Positions 11,381 through 23,419 of a DNA stretch of 64,000 nt are shown here, piece after piece. The stretch spans positions 992,001 through 1,056,000 of the forward strand of contig CANTUR010000111.1 of assembly GCA_947683625.1 (NCBI GenBank), in the 5' to 3' direction. The translations under genes were made by a program, and so were the position numbers. The first letter of the stretch is position 1, and each line of letters opens with the position of its first letter. Origin of the DNA: Mallotus nudiflorus (lineage: Eukaryota; Streptophyta; Magnoliopsida; Malpighiales; Euphorbiaceae). Below the pieces are notes generated by a model. It saw nothing but the letters and a program-made list of their open reading frames with translations, made no database searches and was not told the origin of the DNA.

Positions 11381-13575
11381 AAAAAATTTTATTATCTCTA
11401 ATTAAAAAAACTAATTATTTTAAGTAATTGAAGTTTGGATTAAGACTAATTTTATTTTTAACAAGTTTTTTTAGAAATTAATTAGATTAAATGCACATAT
11501 ATTAACGTACTTGTAACCAAAGGACGCGCCTAAAAAGGTTGTAATAACGATGAATGTTTCTAATTTATAAACGGACTCCTAATCCATTTATACATTTAGA
11601 AAAAACGGAATGGTAGTCCGCCCTAAATTTATAAACAACCTCCAATTCCATTTCTAAATTTTGAAGCAAATACTTGTAATTTAAAATATAAAGTTCTATT
11701 ACATATATATTTTTAATTTAATTTATCAAAGTAATTTTATAATTTATTCAATATAAGTTGTAAAATTAATTCTTTCAAAATTATTATCGTTCTATTATAA
11801 AAAAAATTATTATCTCTAATAAAAAACTAATTATTTTAAGTAATTGAAGTTTGAATTAAGGCTTATTTTTAACAATTTTTTTCAAAAACTAATTATACAA
11901 TCTACTTAATTGAATACAAAATGCGCATATTTTAACATACTCGCAACTGAAGGACGTGTCTAAAAAGGTTGTAGTAACGATGAACATAAACGAAACTATT
12001 TTTAATTTAGAAATAGACTCATAATCCGTTTATATTTTTAGAAACGGAATTGTAGTCCGTTTCTAAATTTTAGAAACGGACTCCAATTCCGTTTTAAATT
12101 TTTGAAGCAAATACTTATAATTTAAAATATAAAAATTCTATTACATATATATTTTTAATTTAATTTATGAAATTAGTTTTATAATTTATTTAATATAAAT
12201 TGTAAAATTAATTCTTTTAAAATTATTATGGATCTATTATAAAAAGTTTTATTATCTCTTATAAAAAACTAATTATTTTAAATAATTGAAGCCTCGATTG
12301 AGGCTAATTTTATTTTTAACAAGTTTTTTCAAAATTTAATTATATAATTTACTTAATTGAATACAAAATGCACATATTTTAACATACTAAAAAAGTTGTA
12401 GTAACGATGAACGTAAACGAAACTATTTCTAATTTATAAACGGACTCCTAATTCATGTCTAATTTTAGAAATGAAATTGTTGTCCATTTCTAAAAATAGA
12501 AATGGAACCGTTGTCCATTTCTAAACATAGAAATGGAATTTCAGTCCGTTTCTAAATATTAGAAATGAAATGGCAGTTCATTTCTAAATTTAGAAATGGA
12601 CTACGATTTCGTTTCTAAATTTTGAATGAAATACTTGTGATTTAAAATATAAAAGTTCGATTACATATGTATTTTTAATTTAATTTATCAAATTAGTTTT
12701 AGAATTTATTTAATATAAGTTATGAAGTTAATTATTTCAAAATTATTATGGATCTATTATAAAAAATGTTATTCTCTCTAATAACAAACTAATTATTTTA
12801 AGTAATTGAAGCATGGATTATGGCTAATTTTATTTTTAGCAAGCTTTTTCAAAAATTATTTATATAATCTACTTAATTAAATAAAAAATGAACATATTTT
12901 AACATCCTAAAAAGGTTGTAATAATGATGAACGTAAACGAAACTATTTCTAATTTAGAAATGGACTCCTAATCTATTTCTAATTTTAGAAACAGAATCGT
13001 TGTTCATTTCTAAAATAGAAATGGAATTGTTGTCTGTTTGTAAAAATAGAAACGGAATGATAGTCCGTTTCTAAATTTAGAAACACAATCCGTTTCTATT
13101 TTTAGAAACAGACTTCAATTCTATTTCTAAATTTTGAAACGGACTCTAATTCAATTTGTAAATTTTGAAGCAAATACCTATAATTTAAAACATAAAATTC
13201 TATTAAATATATATTTTTTATTTAATTTAACAAATTAATTTAACAATTTATTTAATATAAATTGTAAAATTAATTCTTTCAAAGTGATTATGGATCTATT
13301 GTAAAAAATTTTATTCTCTCTAATAAAAAAAATAATTATTTTAAGCAATTGAAGCTTGGATTAAGGTTAATTTTATTTATAACAAGTTTTTTCAAAAATT
13401 AATTTTATAATCTACTTAATTGAATACAAAATGCACATATTTTAACATACTAAAAATGTTGTAGTAATGATGAATGTAAACGGAACTATTTCTAATTTTG
13501 AAGGGACTCCTAATCCTTTTCTATTTTTAGAAATGGAATTATTGTCCGTTTCTAAAAATAGAAATGAAATTGGGA
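11381..13575. repeat. Satellite-like tandem array, about 415-540-bp unit, with 31-bp hairpin subrepeats
   Basis: Units begin with ATTATCTCTAATAA or a close variant at about 11391, 11806, 12251, 12771 and 13312, giving periods of about 415, 445, 520 and 541 bp. Each unit carries AATTATTTTAAGTAATTGAAG, CACATATTTTAACAT, GTTGTAGTAACGATGAA and a block of about 31-bp subrepeats built on TTCTAAATTTAGAAACGGA. By hand count the subrepeats number about 3, 3, 6, 7 and at least 3 in successive units, which accounts for the growing period. The last unit breaks off near 13575. No ORF. Confidence 0.8.
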
Positions 13576-13881
13576 TGGTTTACATATTAGATATATATTC
13601 TTAGATGATCTCGAAAGAAACTCTAGGTAATTTGAGTGGTTTACCCTTGATTATGATCAATGAAATAGATTAACTTAATTATGTTATTGAAGTCCTAACT
13701 AGTAAAACAAACCCAATCTCTATTTTATCCACATTTATTTAATTAGGTTAATTAAAGTAGATAGTTTATTTTAATTTATTTTTTTAATTCTTGCAATTTA
13801 TATTGATTTGTGCTAGCTAGGAAAAATTGATTGACAGTTAATGCTTAGTACGCTTTCCTTATGAGAAGGATACTTGCTTTA
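13576..13881. other. Unclassified AT-rich stretch
   Basis: Lies between the array and the Athila-like gag remnant. It has no similarity I can identify to either side and no ORF. It may be diverged internal sequence of the Athila-like element. Confidence 0.35.
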
Positions 13882-14860
13882 TTACTTTCCACGATCCGTA
13901 CACTTGCGGAGTTGTGCTAATATTTGCCTTAGTTGAAATTGATTCCTAACAATGTTGTAATTCTCCAAAGTACCATCTCCATACACATTTCCAAAACCAC
14001 ACTTAAGTGTTGAATGATTAATCATATGGTAATGCTTAAAAAATGTAGCTAAAGAAGAAGCTAAAATGGCATTACCTTTTGATGCCAAATCACTAATTTT
14101 CTTATTTAATGCAACAATTTGTGCTTGAATTGGTGTAAAATCATCAACTCCAAGTTTTCCTCTTTGTTTAGGAGCCAAATGTCTTTTCGAAGGCCATAAG
14201 TAATTGTTGTTGGCCATTTCTTTCAAGAGTTTAAAGGCTCTATCCATAGTCTTGCACATAAGTGAATCTCCTGGTGCTGCGTCAATAGTATCCCTTGTGG
14301 ACCTCATTACACCATTATAGAAAAATGTAAATAAGCACGTCTTTGAGAAGACCATAGTGTGGGAAACTTTACTACATCTCTTTAAATCTTTCCTACGCAT
14401 CACACAAAGATTTAGTCTCAAATTACTAAAAAGTAGTGATGTCCTTGATGATCTTTGCTGTCTTTGTGGGAGGAAAGTATTTAACCAAGAATCATTTTTC
14501 TAAAAGATCTTATATAGTGATGGATGCTGGCGGTTAAGAGTTCAGCCAAGCTTTGGCTCTGTCCTTAAGTGTAAATGGAAAAAGTCTTAAGTGAATGGCA
14601 TCATCGGAGACTCAATTATACTTAAAGGTGTCATAAATTCTAAGAAATTTGCTATATGCATGTTTGGATCCTCCAAAGGTAAACTATAAAATTGTATAGC
14701 AAATTGAATCATTTGTAAAAGAGCAGGCTTGATTTTAAAGCTATTAGCTTGTATATTTGGCCTAGTGGTACTCTGTCAAGCCCCATCTAAACCAGGCATA
14801 GTAAACTCAAGAAGAGTTTACTTTACATTAACTTGTTGACCTCTTTGTTGTGCAACCATG
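13882..14860 (-). pseudogene. gag: Athila-like gag remnant
   Basis: The start ATG is at 14860. The first 430 bases read in a frame with several stops and show DPNMHIAKFLRIYDTF, DDAIHLRLFPFTLKD and KYFPPTKTAK. The downstream part (14421-13882) is open for 179 codons and shows ERFKEM-like, FYNGV and KLLKEMANNNYLWPS segments. These are hallmark retrotransposon gag (UBN2-type) sequences of the Athila group. Stops and frame changes make it a pseudogene. The 179-codon frame should not be read as a host gene. Confidence 0.8.
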
Positions 14861-15082
14861 ATTCTATATGCACTCTTTAATCTCTTATGGTTCTCCTTCT
14901 CAAGCTTCAATAAATATGGAACAAACAACAATAGTTCTCTTCTTGCACATATAGTATTGTGCATACACAACCACAAGAGTACTTAGACAATAAGATTGGG
15001 CAAGTAAAAAATAGAGTACAAAAATAGAAAAATGCTCTAATCCAAAACAATCTTGATTAATTATGATGTTAATTGCTCAATC

Positions 15083-15099
15083 CTTGGCGATGGCACTAA
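15083..15099 (-). other. Primer binding site of Athila-like element
   Basis: On the minus strand this reads TGCCATCGCCAAGGA, a degenerate match to the tRNA-Asp-type primer site of Athila elements, five bases inside the LTR end. Confidence 0.5.
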
Positions 15100-15104
15100 A
15101 AACT

Positions 15105-16511
15105 TGTTGATGACCACAAGTGCACAGGTTGATAAGTAATATAGAAGTAAGTTTCCTACAAAGATTGATATTAAGCATCTATTAATCTTAATTATATATG
15201 TTTAGAGCTAATAATAGTGGGTTGATTAAAGAAAATAAACAACTAGAATAACAAGTAAACTAAGGAATGAAACTCAAGCTATTGCAAATAAAAAAAATAA
15301 AGGAAACAATTAATGGGAAAGGCATATTGTTGGGAGATTAAGCACCATATTTTCATTAAGTTAACTTGATGTAATTTATCTTCTCAATGCATATCTCAGG
15401 TTTTTCAATAAACATTTAGTACTCTTTCTCAAGTAGCTACTCAAATCCACAAGCATCAATCAAATGAGATATATAAAGATGGCTTAATTATCATCATCAC
15501 CATGAATATAAACCTATATTAAGCATGCAAGGCAATAAGCAAAACCTATAAGAGAATTAGATGTGATTAAGCTTTCTCAAGACATTTAATCCATCTAACA
15601 TGTGTTTTTGGGTCTATTAGATCTACCAACTCTCATTGCATATATCTAAACTAAAACTACATTTGTCTAAAATATAACATTCAATCAAATCAACAAGCAC
15701 AATATGCATTTAAGAAGTAATAGCAAACATCAAATCAACATTAAATCTAATAGGTCTCAAAATCCTAATGACATTAAGAACTTAGTCACTAATGGCTAAA
15801 CAAATCATCATTCAATATTAAGAATTATAAACAAGGAAATAGGATTAGAAAGAGAGTGAGAAAATGTTATCCAAGAAGCTTGAATCTTCAAATGAGTCTC
15901 TTCTTATCAACTTCTTTTTCTCCTTTATTCTCTTCTTCATTTTCTTACTTCTTTTATATATCCCTTGTGAGTGAGAGAGAGTGTGTGTGTAGGTTGATGT
16001 ATCTTGCTCGCCAATTTGTGTCTTTTGTCGTTTCTAGTCTTCTTCAAGAACATGTCCTTTCACCTCCCTTAAATTTTTCTTTAATTCAGTACACATCAGC
16101 ATGTTCTATGTTAGAGACATGCTGCCCATGATTGTACATAAACCTCGCTAATGTGAACGGCCTCTCGTGAACACGATCGCTCATGTGCCGCACTTGTGAT
16201 AGAAGCTTGGCCTAGCAGGAACCCACGATCATGTATAAGACATAATCACAAAAGACTTGATATCACTTGGGGTTAGCATTTTGGGCATCTTTGAGATTGT
16301 ACATCCAGCCGCGATAACTCAGCTCTACTTCATTTCTTTCTATTTTTGCTCCTCTTATCGCTAAATCACCTCCTAACTCCTTTTCCCTATAACAAACAAA
16401 GAAAACTTAAAAGTATCTATTTCTATTTGCTTTACTATACTAAATGCTAATAAAAATATATGAATGCATGAAATTCAAGGTCCTAAATGCATGTGTATTT
16501 TGACAACAACA
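15105..16511 (-). mobile_element. 5' LTR of Athila-like element
   Basis: Has TG...CA ends (TGTTG at 15105, ACAACA ending 16511), 1407 bp. The stretch next to the primer site, GATGACCACAAGTGCACAGG, is typical of Athila LTR ends. Right of 16511 the sequence passes at once into the triplicated host segment. The 91-codon ORF at 15856-16131 lies inside and has no support as a gene. Confidence 0.65.
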
Positions 16512-19080
16512 AGTGTGTCGCTGAAATCATCTTTCAATAGTGAAAAATGTATTTAAAGAAATAATTCTTTATGTACTATTAAGAATATAAACAATATGTC
16601 ACTGGTAGCGATTATTTTTAAAATGTTTTTGATCAAGTTTTAAAATTACAAAAATGATAAATAAATAAATAAATAATAAGTTATAAGATGTGAGTTTTTA
16701 AATTATAATAGGATAAATTCATTCATGTTTTTTAATTTTTTAGATTTAGTTGTAAAATTAAAATTGCTCTTAGATTATTACTGTATAATTTTTATGTATT
16801 ATTGATAAAATAAGTGTAAAACTGTAATTTTAAAAATTTTTTTGTCCTCATCTGCCTATGGCTTCAAAAAAAAGATTGTTTTAGTCTTATAATTCATAAA
16901 TTTCACTAGTAAACAGTGAATTTTTTTTTTTTCTTTTTTTAGATGTAAACTATATAAAGTTATTGCCGAGAAAAATTTATAGGTAGTGGAGCTGGAATCG
17001 AAATCTTGAATTTACATCTGTTTTAGTTCTAAATTAAAATTGTGAATCAATTCTCAATAAAACACTTAGAATCTTACCTACGCTTTGCAACAAATAAAAT
17101 GAAATTGAATTTGACCAATCGTTGAGATACGTTGACAGAAATTGCTATTACTTAAGTAAAATCTTAAGTTAAAAAAATAGTATATGTAGTTAAATTCAAA
17201 ATGTAATATATATGGTTGTGTTAAATTATCAAAACTTTTTACTATTTTTATGATTTTATCTAGATTAAATTAGAATAATTGGAGTTGAATGAGTTGGACT
17301 TTGAATAGCAATGGAAATTCCGTTTGGATTATATCCATATAACAAATGGATTCTCATGTGATTGCTCCAAATAAGGATTAAGAATGATTTTAATTTCAAA
17401 TTACTCTTAAAACATTAATTAGCTTTATTTTTGGCCCAAATCATAGACTTGAATCAAATTGAATCAGATCTTTTTTATGACTCCACAGTGCCAAATAAAT
17501 GTTTTTAGTTTGTTAGATATTAATTCAAGGGAATGAGAATAAAGAAGGTGGATGAAAGTAATTGGGAAGAATGAGTTAAAAGAAAAAAAAAAAAGATGAA
17601 GAAAAATTTGTAAGTAGTGGAGCTGGAATCTAATTCTTGAAGTTACATATATTTTACTTTCTAAAATTAGGAATAAATTCTCGATAAAACATTTACAATT
17701 TTCATCCTTATACTTTATAGAAATTTAAATGAAATTATGCTATATTCGAATGTGAAAGAATTTGATCATACATTTGAACTGTTTGGCAAGTATATTTTTT
17801 ATAATGACCTTTAACCACGTGTTATTTAAAATTTAATATTGAATATTTAAAATTTTAAATCAAATTGTTCTATCCGAACACAAGGTTAAGTAAATTAAAT
17901 GAAGACCAAATGATCATCCCAAGTTGACATTGATCTTCATAAATTTCTTTCATTCTCAAAAGGAATGTTTTTTTAAACTACACTATATTGGATCTTTTTA
18001 TTTAAAAAAAAAAATTATAATCAAGTCCTGTAATTAATTTTTGAGACAAATTTAATTTTCTTGAATAAATTTTATAATCAACTCTTAAAATTTAAAAAAA
18101 ACATTTTAATTTTAATTGTAATTTTTTAAAGATTTTTAAGCTTCTATATTTTTATTTAAAAAAATTTAAAAATTAAAATTAATTTTATATAGACTTAAAA
18201 ATTTCTTTAAAAATTTTAAACATTTCACAATCAAATAATATGCATATTAAAAAGGTTCATCAATTTTATTCTTTAGTATAAATATTTTTTTGTTAGTCAA
18301 TTGTCTTGTTCCGTGGGCTTTAAGTTTGGACGTGATCATAGTTTTGAATAGGGATGCTCCTTCTGAGGTCCTTTTCCTGTTCATGCAGTTGCTTTGATTT
18401 GCTTCAAAGAAATTGAAATTTGTTAATTTTTATGGTTTGATTGTAAAATTGTTTTAAGAAAAAAATTCAATGTAATCTAATTTCAGAAGACTAATTTCTT
18501 GGCGATGGAATTGTTCAAGATAAGTCTTACCGAGCTCTGGTAGGTATGTAGAATCGGGAGCTCTGGTAGGTATGTAGAATCGGGAAGGAGCCTACCTTAC
18601 AGCTTAAGAAAAGCTCTGACTCCATCTTCCTCGCAACTTTCTTCAAAGAGTTTGTTTATTGACACTCCTCCAAGAAGGTTCATTAGAGTTTTGTTTTGTT
18701 TTTTTTTTTCTTTTAATAATAGAAAAGTTAAATAATCTAAATTTTGATGGACTATGCAATAGAGACAGTTATCCCTTTTAAATTGATGACGACAGTAATC
18801 ACATCATACAACGTCAGAATGCCCTTAAAAAAATTATCATTTAAAAACTGTCACCAGATCATTCTCTTTTTTCTTTTGTGTCACTTTACGCAAACGTTTG
18901 AACACACTTATTGCACAATAGTAACACATCTTTACCTTATGAATTTAATCCCAGTGTATCTTTCCCCTTACCTTGTTAGATTTGGATATGTTTATACATA
19001 TATAGTTGGGGTTGGGAACTCAATTCAGGCTTCCAGGAAAAACTTCAATTTTTTATCCTCCATAACTGATTAGAATATTT
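16512..19080. repeat. Triplicated locus, unit 1
   Basis: Opens with GTGTGTCGCTGAAATCATC, which recurs at about 21394 (unit 3). Blocks shared between units include AAGTAGTGGAGCTGGAATC (or close) at about 16985, 17610, 19225 and 62033, and the coding remnant with its upstream region (18496-19060). Apart from that remnant it is AT-rich and non-coding. The plus-strand 109-codon ORF at 18744-19073 covers the upstream region of the remnant and is not a gene. Confidence 0.7.
18496..18690 (-). pseudogene. Unrecognised short gene remnant, copy P1
   Basis: Translates on the minus strand to the same family as 20939-21142 and 62892-63155, with the shared core (N/S)LLGG...S-(I/V)-K...EES and RAFL(E/K)L. 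P1 has a stop inside the LELLG block and a 26-bp tandem duplication (18533-18558 repeated at 18559-18584) that shifts the frame. It is clearly broken. I do not recognise the family. Confidence 0.6.
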
Positions 19081-21350
19081 TTTTTATAGTGAATCATTAA
19101 TTAAAAAAAAAAAGTGATTGTTTTTGTCTGTTATACCCAAATCTCCTTGAAATCAGCATTTTTCACTGTTAAACTGTGATTTCTTTTAGATCTAAACAAT
19201 AAAGTTATTGCTAAAAAAATTTGCAAGTAGTGGAGCTAGAATCAAATTCTTGAATTTACATCTGTTTTAGTTCTGAAATTGCGAATAAATTCTGGATACA
19301 TACAATAGAATCTGCATTCCTATGCTTTACAGGAATTGAAATGAAATTAAGTTTAACTATTAGTCGTTCTAATAAATTATTAGTGACATCTCTGAACATG
19401 TACCATTTTGAATTTAGAATATGATGCATGTAATTGCATTAAATTATAGTTATTGGAAAATTTTTATTATTTTTATAATTTTATCTAAGTCAAATTAAAT
19501 TAATTAAAATTCAATAAGTTTTGAATAATAATAATTTATTTATTTATTTATTTTTTTCCCTCGTTTTCATAACAAAAAAAATCTTGACAACAACCATCTC
19601 TTAGATAGATCATGATCCTAGTTGATCTGCCAAGGCATTTTAATTTATTAATTTTTAAATTGAAAAGAGTATTACACTTCTATAGTTCAATATAATAAAT
19701 TCACGATAAAACGCTTAAAATTTTCATCCTTATACTTTATAAAAATTAAAAGGAAATTTAGATGCAATGAATTTGATCATATATTTGAATTGTTTGGTAA
19801 TCATGTAGATGTATATTAATCACTATTTGCAATGACCTCTAACCATTTATTTTTCGAAATTTAATATTAGAAATCTAAAATTTTAAATTAAATAGCCTTA
19901 TCCAAGCATAAGGTTAAGGAATTAAAATGAAGGCCCAATGGTCAATTTAGACCTTTAGTTTTAGCCCCCAAGTTGACATTGATCTTCATAAATTTTTTTT
20001 TGAGATACATACATAGGTGAGCACTTAGCATTATTCCTGTGCTCATTTGCCTATCTTCTCAATATTACTATGCTGCATGTCAATATATTAATATATACAG
20101 AACGAAATTTTTGCCTATTTCGGTATGGCATTCGGTATCATGCTTACCCAAAAATGATAAATATCTAATGAACTTATGTCAATTTGTTCATTATATTGAA
20201 GCAACCATTTTAGCATAAAATCGCATTCTCTAATTGAAACTCATATGAAATTGCACACTCCAACTATGTTAATATAGAACCTCTCATATAAGCATTACAT
20301 GTTGTCAATTGCATACTCTAATATTGAGATTTAGCTAGATAAAATTAAAATAAATCAATGTTGTAATATAGGAAATTGCTATTAATTAAAAAGTAATGAT
20401 ACAAATGAAAATTTGACCACAGTTAAAATAATCGAAATCATTAGCTCCTCTTTGATTAAGTTAAGCTTTCAATTATTTTCTTGTTTCTTCATTTAAAAAA
20501 AAATTGACCTTGAAGTCACTAACTAGTGATTTTGTTAGATAAAAAAATTATTGTATAAAAATTAAAAAAATTAATATACTAGATACTTAATTTAAACATA
20601 TAATATTAATATATAATTTCATACACACATGTACGTACCTACATACATACATATACATATATATATATATATATCTGCGGCTAGTTTGTTTGGATTCTGA
20701 GGTTATGATGAGTTTAAACCAGGCAAGACATTCATTAAAGAAACAAAAAAAGACAAGCAAGAAGCAACAAAGAACAGGGTGGTGTGCGTAGTGGGGAACC
20801 GATTCGGACAGATCCTTGGGAACCCGGTTTTATGTCATCTTTATTTCGTGGTTCCAAGTCAAAAGCGGTTACAGAAAGCATGTAACTTTTTTCTTCTACT
20901 AGTTCCAAATGTTGTCGACGATAAGTCGCAAGGAACTCTCATGGGTATTCAGAATCAGGAGGGAGCTTACCTAAAAGCTCAAGAAAAGCTCTGACTCTAT
21001 ATTCTTGGCAACTTTCTTCAGAGTGTTTGCTTATTGAAGGTCCTCCAAGTAGGTTCCTTAGAGTTTCGATCTCTTTCTCTTGTGCCGCTTCAGCCAAACC
21101 CTTGAAAAGAGTCAAGAGACCTCCTGCATCACCATAACTCATCTTCTTTACCTTCTGAATTTGATTCCCAGTGTGTCTTTTCCCTTATCTAGATAATTTG
21201 GATATGTGTGTACATATATATACAAAGAGAGAGAGAGAGAGACAGAGAGAGAGTGAGAGGTGGGATCGGGAACACATTTCAGGATTCCAAGAAAATTTCA
21301 AAATTTTTTTAGTCCTCCATTATTGAGGAAATTATCTTTCAATAGTGAAC
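19081..21350. repeat. Triplicated locus, unit 2
   Basis: Follows unit 1 head to tail. The stretch at 19130-20000 matches unit 1 from about 16900 to 17950. The stretch at about 20010-20900 has no match in the other units, so it is a replacement or insertion. P2 and its upstream region (to 21330) match units 1 and 3 again. A GA-rich simple repeat lies at 21226-21255. Confidence 0.65.
20939..21142 (-). CDS. Short unrecognised protein, copy P2 (best preserved)
   Basis: Open for 67 codons from ATG at 21142. It is acidic to neutral and probably helical, with no signal peptide or membrane segment. Segments: MSYGDAGGLLTLFKGLAEAA, then KEIETLRNLLGG, then EESCQEYRVRAFLELLGKLPPDS, then a stop. Copy P3 stays open past this point, so P2 may be truncated at its C-terminus. 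A GTAAGC after LELL could be a splice donor, but all three copies keep coding similarity beyond it (G-x-L-x-P-D-S-x-Y), which argues against splicing there. I do not recognise the family. It could be exon 1 of a larger gene or a pseudogene. Confidence 0.4.
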   Translation of the reverse strand: MSYGDAGGLLTLFKGLAEAAQEKEIETLRNLLGGPSISKHSEESCQEYRVRAFLELLGKLPPDSEYP

Positions 21351-21379
21351 AATTTATTTAAAAAAAAAAAGATAATTCT

Positions 21380-22112
21380 TGATGTTGCTACCAGGTGTGT
21401 CGCTGAAATTATCTTTCAATAGAGAACAATTTATTTAAAAAAAATTTCTTTTATGTTGTTACTGGGAATATAAACAGTATGACGAGTTTATCCATATTTT
21501 TTTACTTTTTAAATTCCATGATTTTAATTAGTTGTAAATTTAAAATTGCTTTTGGAGTATTATTTAGGATGCGCATTCGATTAGTTTGGTTAGTTTTGAG
21601 TCTTTTTTTGACTGAACCGAACCAAAATAATTACATTTTTTAAAAATAAAAATTGAACCGATCGAATAAAATTATTTTTTATAAAATATAAATTATTTTT
21701 ATTTTTTTATTATATTATTATAATATAAAAAATAAAAATAAATTAAATTTCAATTAATCAATTTTTTGACTCTGAAAATAGAATAAAATCAAACCAAATT
21801 GCATCGGTTTGATTTTTGATTCGATTGGATCAAAAGGGTTGCACACCGTGAGTATAGCTATGTAACTTTTTGTGTATTATTGATCAAACCGGCGTAAAAC
21901 TGTAATTTCAAAAAAGTTCTTGTCCACATCCGCCTATCGTCCAACTCTGAATAGCAATTGAAATTCCATTTGGCTTATAGCCATATAATAAATGAAATCT
22001 CATGATTATATTAAGTTATTGAGCTTTGTATATGATTGCTCCAAATTAGGATTAAGAAGGATTTTATTTTCAAATTATTCTTAAAACTTCAATTTGATTC
22101 AAGTTTATAATT
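21380..22112. repeat. Triplicated locus, unit 3, left part
   Basis: Opens with GTGTCGCTGAAATTATC as unit 1 does and follows unit 1 (about 16512-17440) up to the copia insertion. The unit resumes at 61991. About 21590-21850 is AT-rich, with runs resembling CCGAACCAAAATAA. No genes. Confidence 0.65.
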
Positions 22113-22305
22113 TGGACAAAAAACAATTAGAAATTAGAAATGAAAAAATTGGAGGAAAAAATCAGAGAATGATTTATGTAAATCAGTGATTGTATTTTCA
22201 TAAATAGGCTTATATAGATACCATATATATGTGCATCATTTGAAAAGAAAATAACAAGAAAAATACAAGATTCTCTTTCTTTCAATCTCTTCTCTATTTT
22301 TAACA
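22113..22305 (+). mobile_element. 5' LTR of the copia element
   Basis: Ends TTTTTAACA at 22305 and shares AATTAGAAATTAG, ATGATTTATGTAAATCA and GAAAAATACAAGAT with the 3' LTR. The left edge is uncertain by about 10 bp, because similarity to both host and LTR overlaps there. Confidence 0.8.
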
Positions 22306-22318
22306 CAATATCAGAGCA
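22306..22318 (+). other. Primer binding site of copia element
   Basis: CAATATCAGAGCA directly after the LTR, a degenerate match to the tRNA-iMet primer site TGGTATCAGAGC. Confidence 0.6.
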
Positions 22319-22349
22319 GACGATTCTAACCCTCTAAAAATCAATAACA

Positions 22350-23300
22350 ATGGCAGAATTGACAGACTTGGTGGCAATAGGAGAGAAACCTTCTGCTACT
22401 ATTCTAGACGAACTGACAATAAAAATGCAATAAGCATTGAGCCAGACCTAGACCCCAGTGATTTCGAGTCCTGATAACTTCGGTACTCATATAGGCATAA
22501 AACGTAATGGAAAAAATTATGGTCTTTGGTCTCAAACAATGGAGATGTACATAGCGGGCAAAAACAAGCTTAGATACATCATTTGTTACACTCCATAGCC
22601 CAAGTCAACAAATCTATCCTTTCAGAAGTAGAGAACAGAGAATGTTGTTGTAAAAGGATGGCTGATAAACTCAATGGAATCATTTTTAATTGGCAACTTC
22701 ATTTGATATCCAATTGCCAAACAGGTATGTGACTTTATTGCTATTACCTTTTTTTTATAGATCAGACACTTCCCAGGTGTCTGAGCTAAAAAGGTGGGTA
22801 ACTCGAATGAGACAAGATGGAGGATCCATTGAGTCTTATTATAATTCTCTCCAAGGATTGTGGAGGGAGATAGATTTTCAGTGGCCAAATTTGATGAAGT
22901 TTTCTACAGATATCCAAATCTACAATAATAACATACAAGAAGATAAGTTCTATACCTTCCTAGATGGGTCAGATGACCGACTAGACAAGGATTGGAGTGA
23001 TGTACTGCATATTTAATTATTTCCTAAGTCGACTAAGCTTATGCTCAGGTCTGATGAGAGGAAACCTGATAAGTTGTTATGCTGAGTGAAAACTCAGAGA
23101 ACAAACCGAGTACTGTAATGGTCTTTAAAGGGTGCTAGGCTCCTTAAATGGGCTTATAAATGACCAAGACTAGATCATCAGCCAGTGAAAAAGAAGAAGG
23201 GTAAGGGAACTGAAGTAGGATGTACCCATTGTGGGAACCCCAAACATGCCCGAGAAACTTGCTTCAAACTATACGAGTATCCCGAGTGGTGGTAAAATTT
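22350..23300 (+). pseudogene. gag: copia gag remnant
   Basis: Begins MAELTDLVAIGEK at 22350. It shows NGKNYGLWSQTMEMYI and WVTRMRQDGGSIESYYNSLQ (UBN2-type gag), then a CCHC zinc knuckle CTHCGNPKHARETC near 23219-23260, followed by FKLYEYPEWW, a common copia signature. Several stops and frame changes are present. The 108-codon plus-strand ORF at 22690-23016 is the best preserved part. Confidence 0.8.
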
Positions 23301-23419
23301 GAAGGAGAATTGAGAAATAGATTCGAGCAAAAGTACTGGCTGAGCGGCACTTGCTAAAGGACAAATAACTGGTACCAAGTACCAACTCTACAAACAACAT
23401 AGATGACTCTCCAATGGTT

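Larger units (their letters stand above)
13882..16511 (-). mobile_element. Athila-like Ty3/gypsy fragment (gag, primer site, 5' LTR), minus strand
   Basis: Reading leftwards it shows an LTR (16511 to 15105), a primer site, an untranslated leader and gag. The pol region and 3' LTR are missing, so it is truncated near its left end. The lineage call rests on the gag motifs and on the inferred tRNA-Asp-like primer site, both typical of Athila. Confidence 0.75.

Noticed and set aside
11381..13575. CRISPR-like array
   Set aside because: The genome is clearly a plant nuclear genome. The subrepeats are diverged and adjacent, without unique spacers of constant length, and no cas genes are present.
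13882..14421. 179-codon minus-strand ORF as a host gene
   Set aside because: It contains Athila-like gag motifs and continues upstream through frame breaks into more gag, next to a primer site and LTR.
15856..16131. 91-codon ORF rich in Ser/Phe as a secreted peptide
   Set aside because: It lies within the Athila-like LTR. The hydrophobic start comes from a CTTCTTTTT pyrimidine-rich stretch, and nothing else supports it.
18744..19073. 109-codon plus-strand ORF
   Set aside because: It overlaps the upstream region of P1, which is shared with P2 and P3 as non-coding sequence; the frame is not open in those copies.
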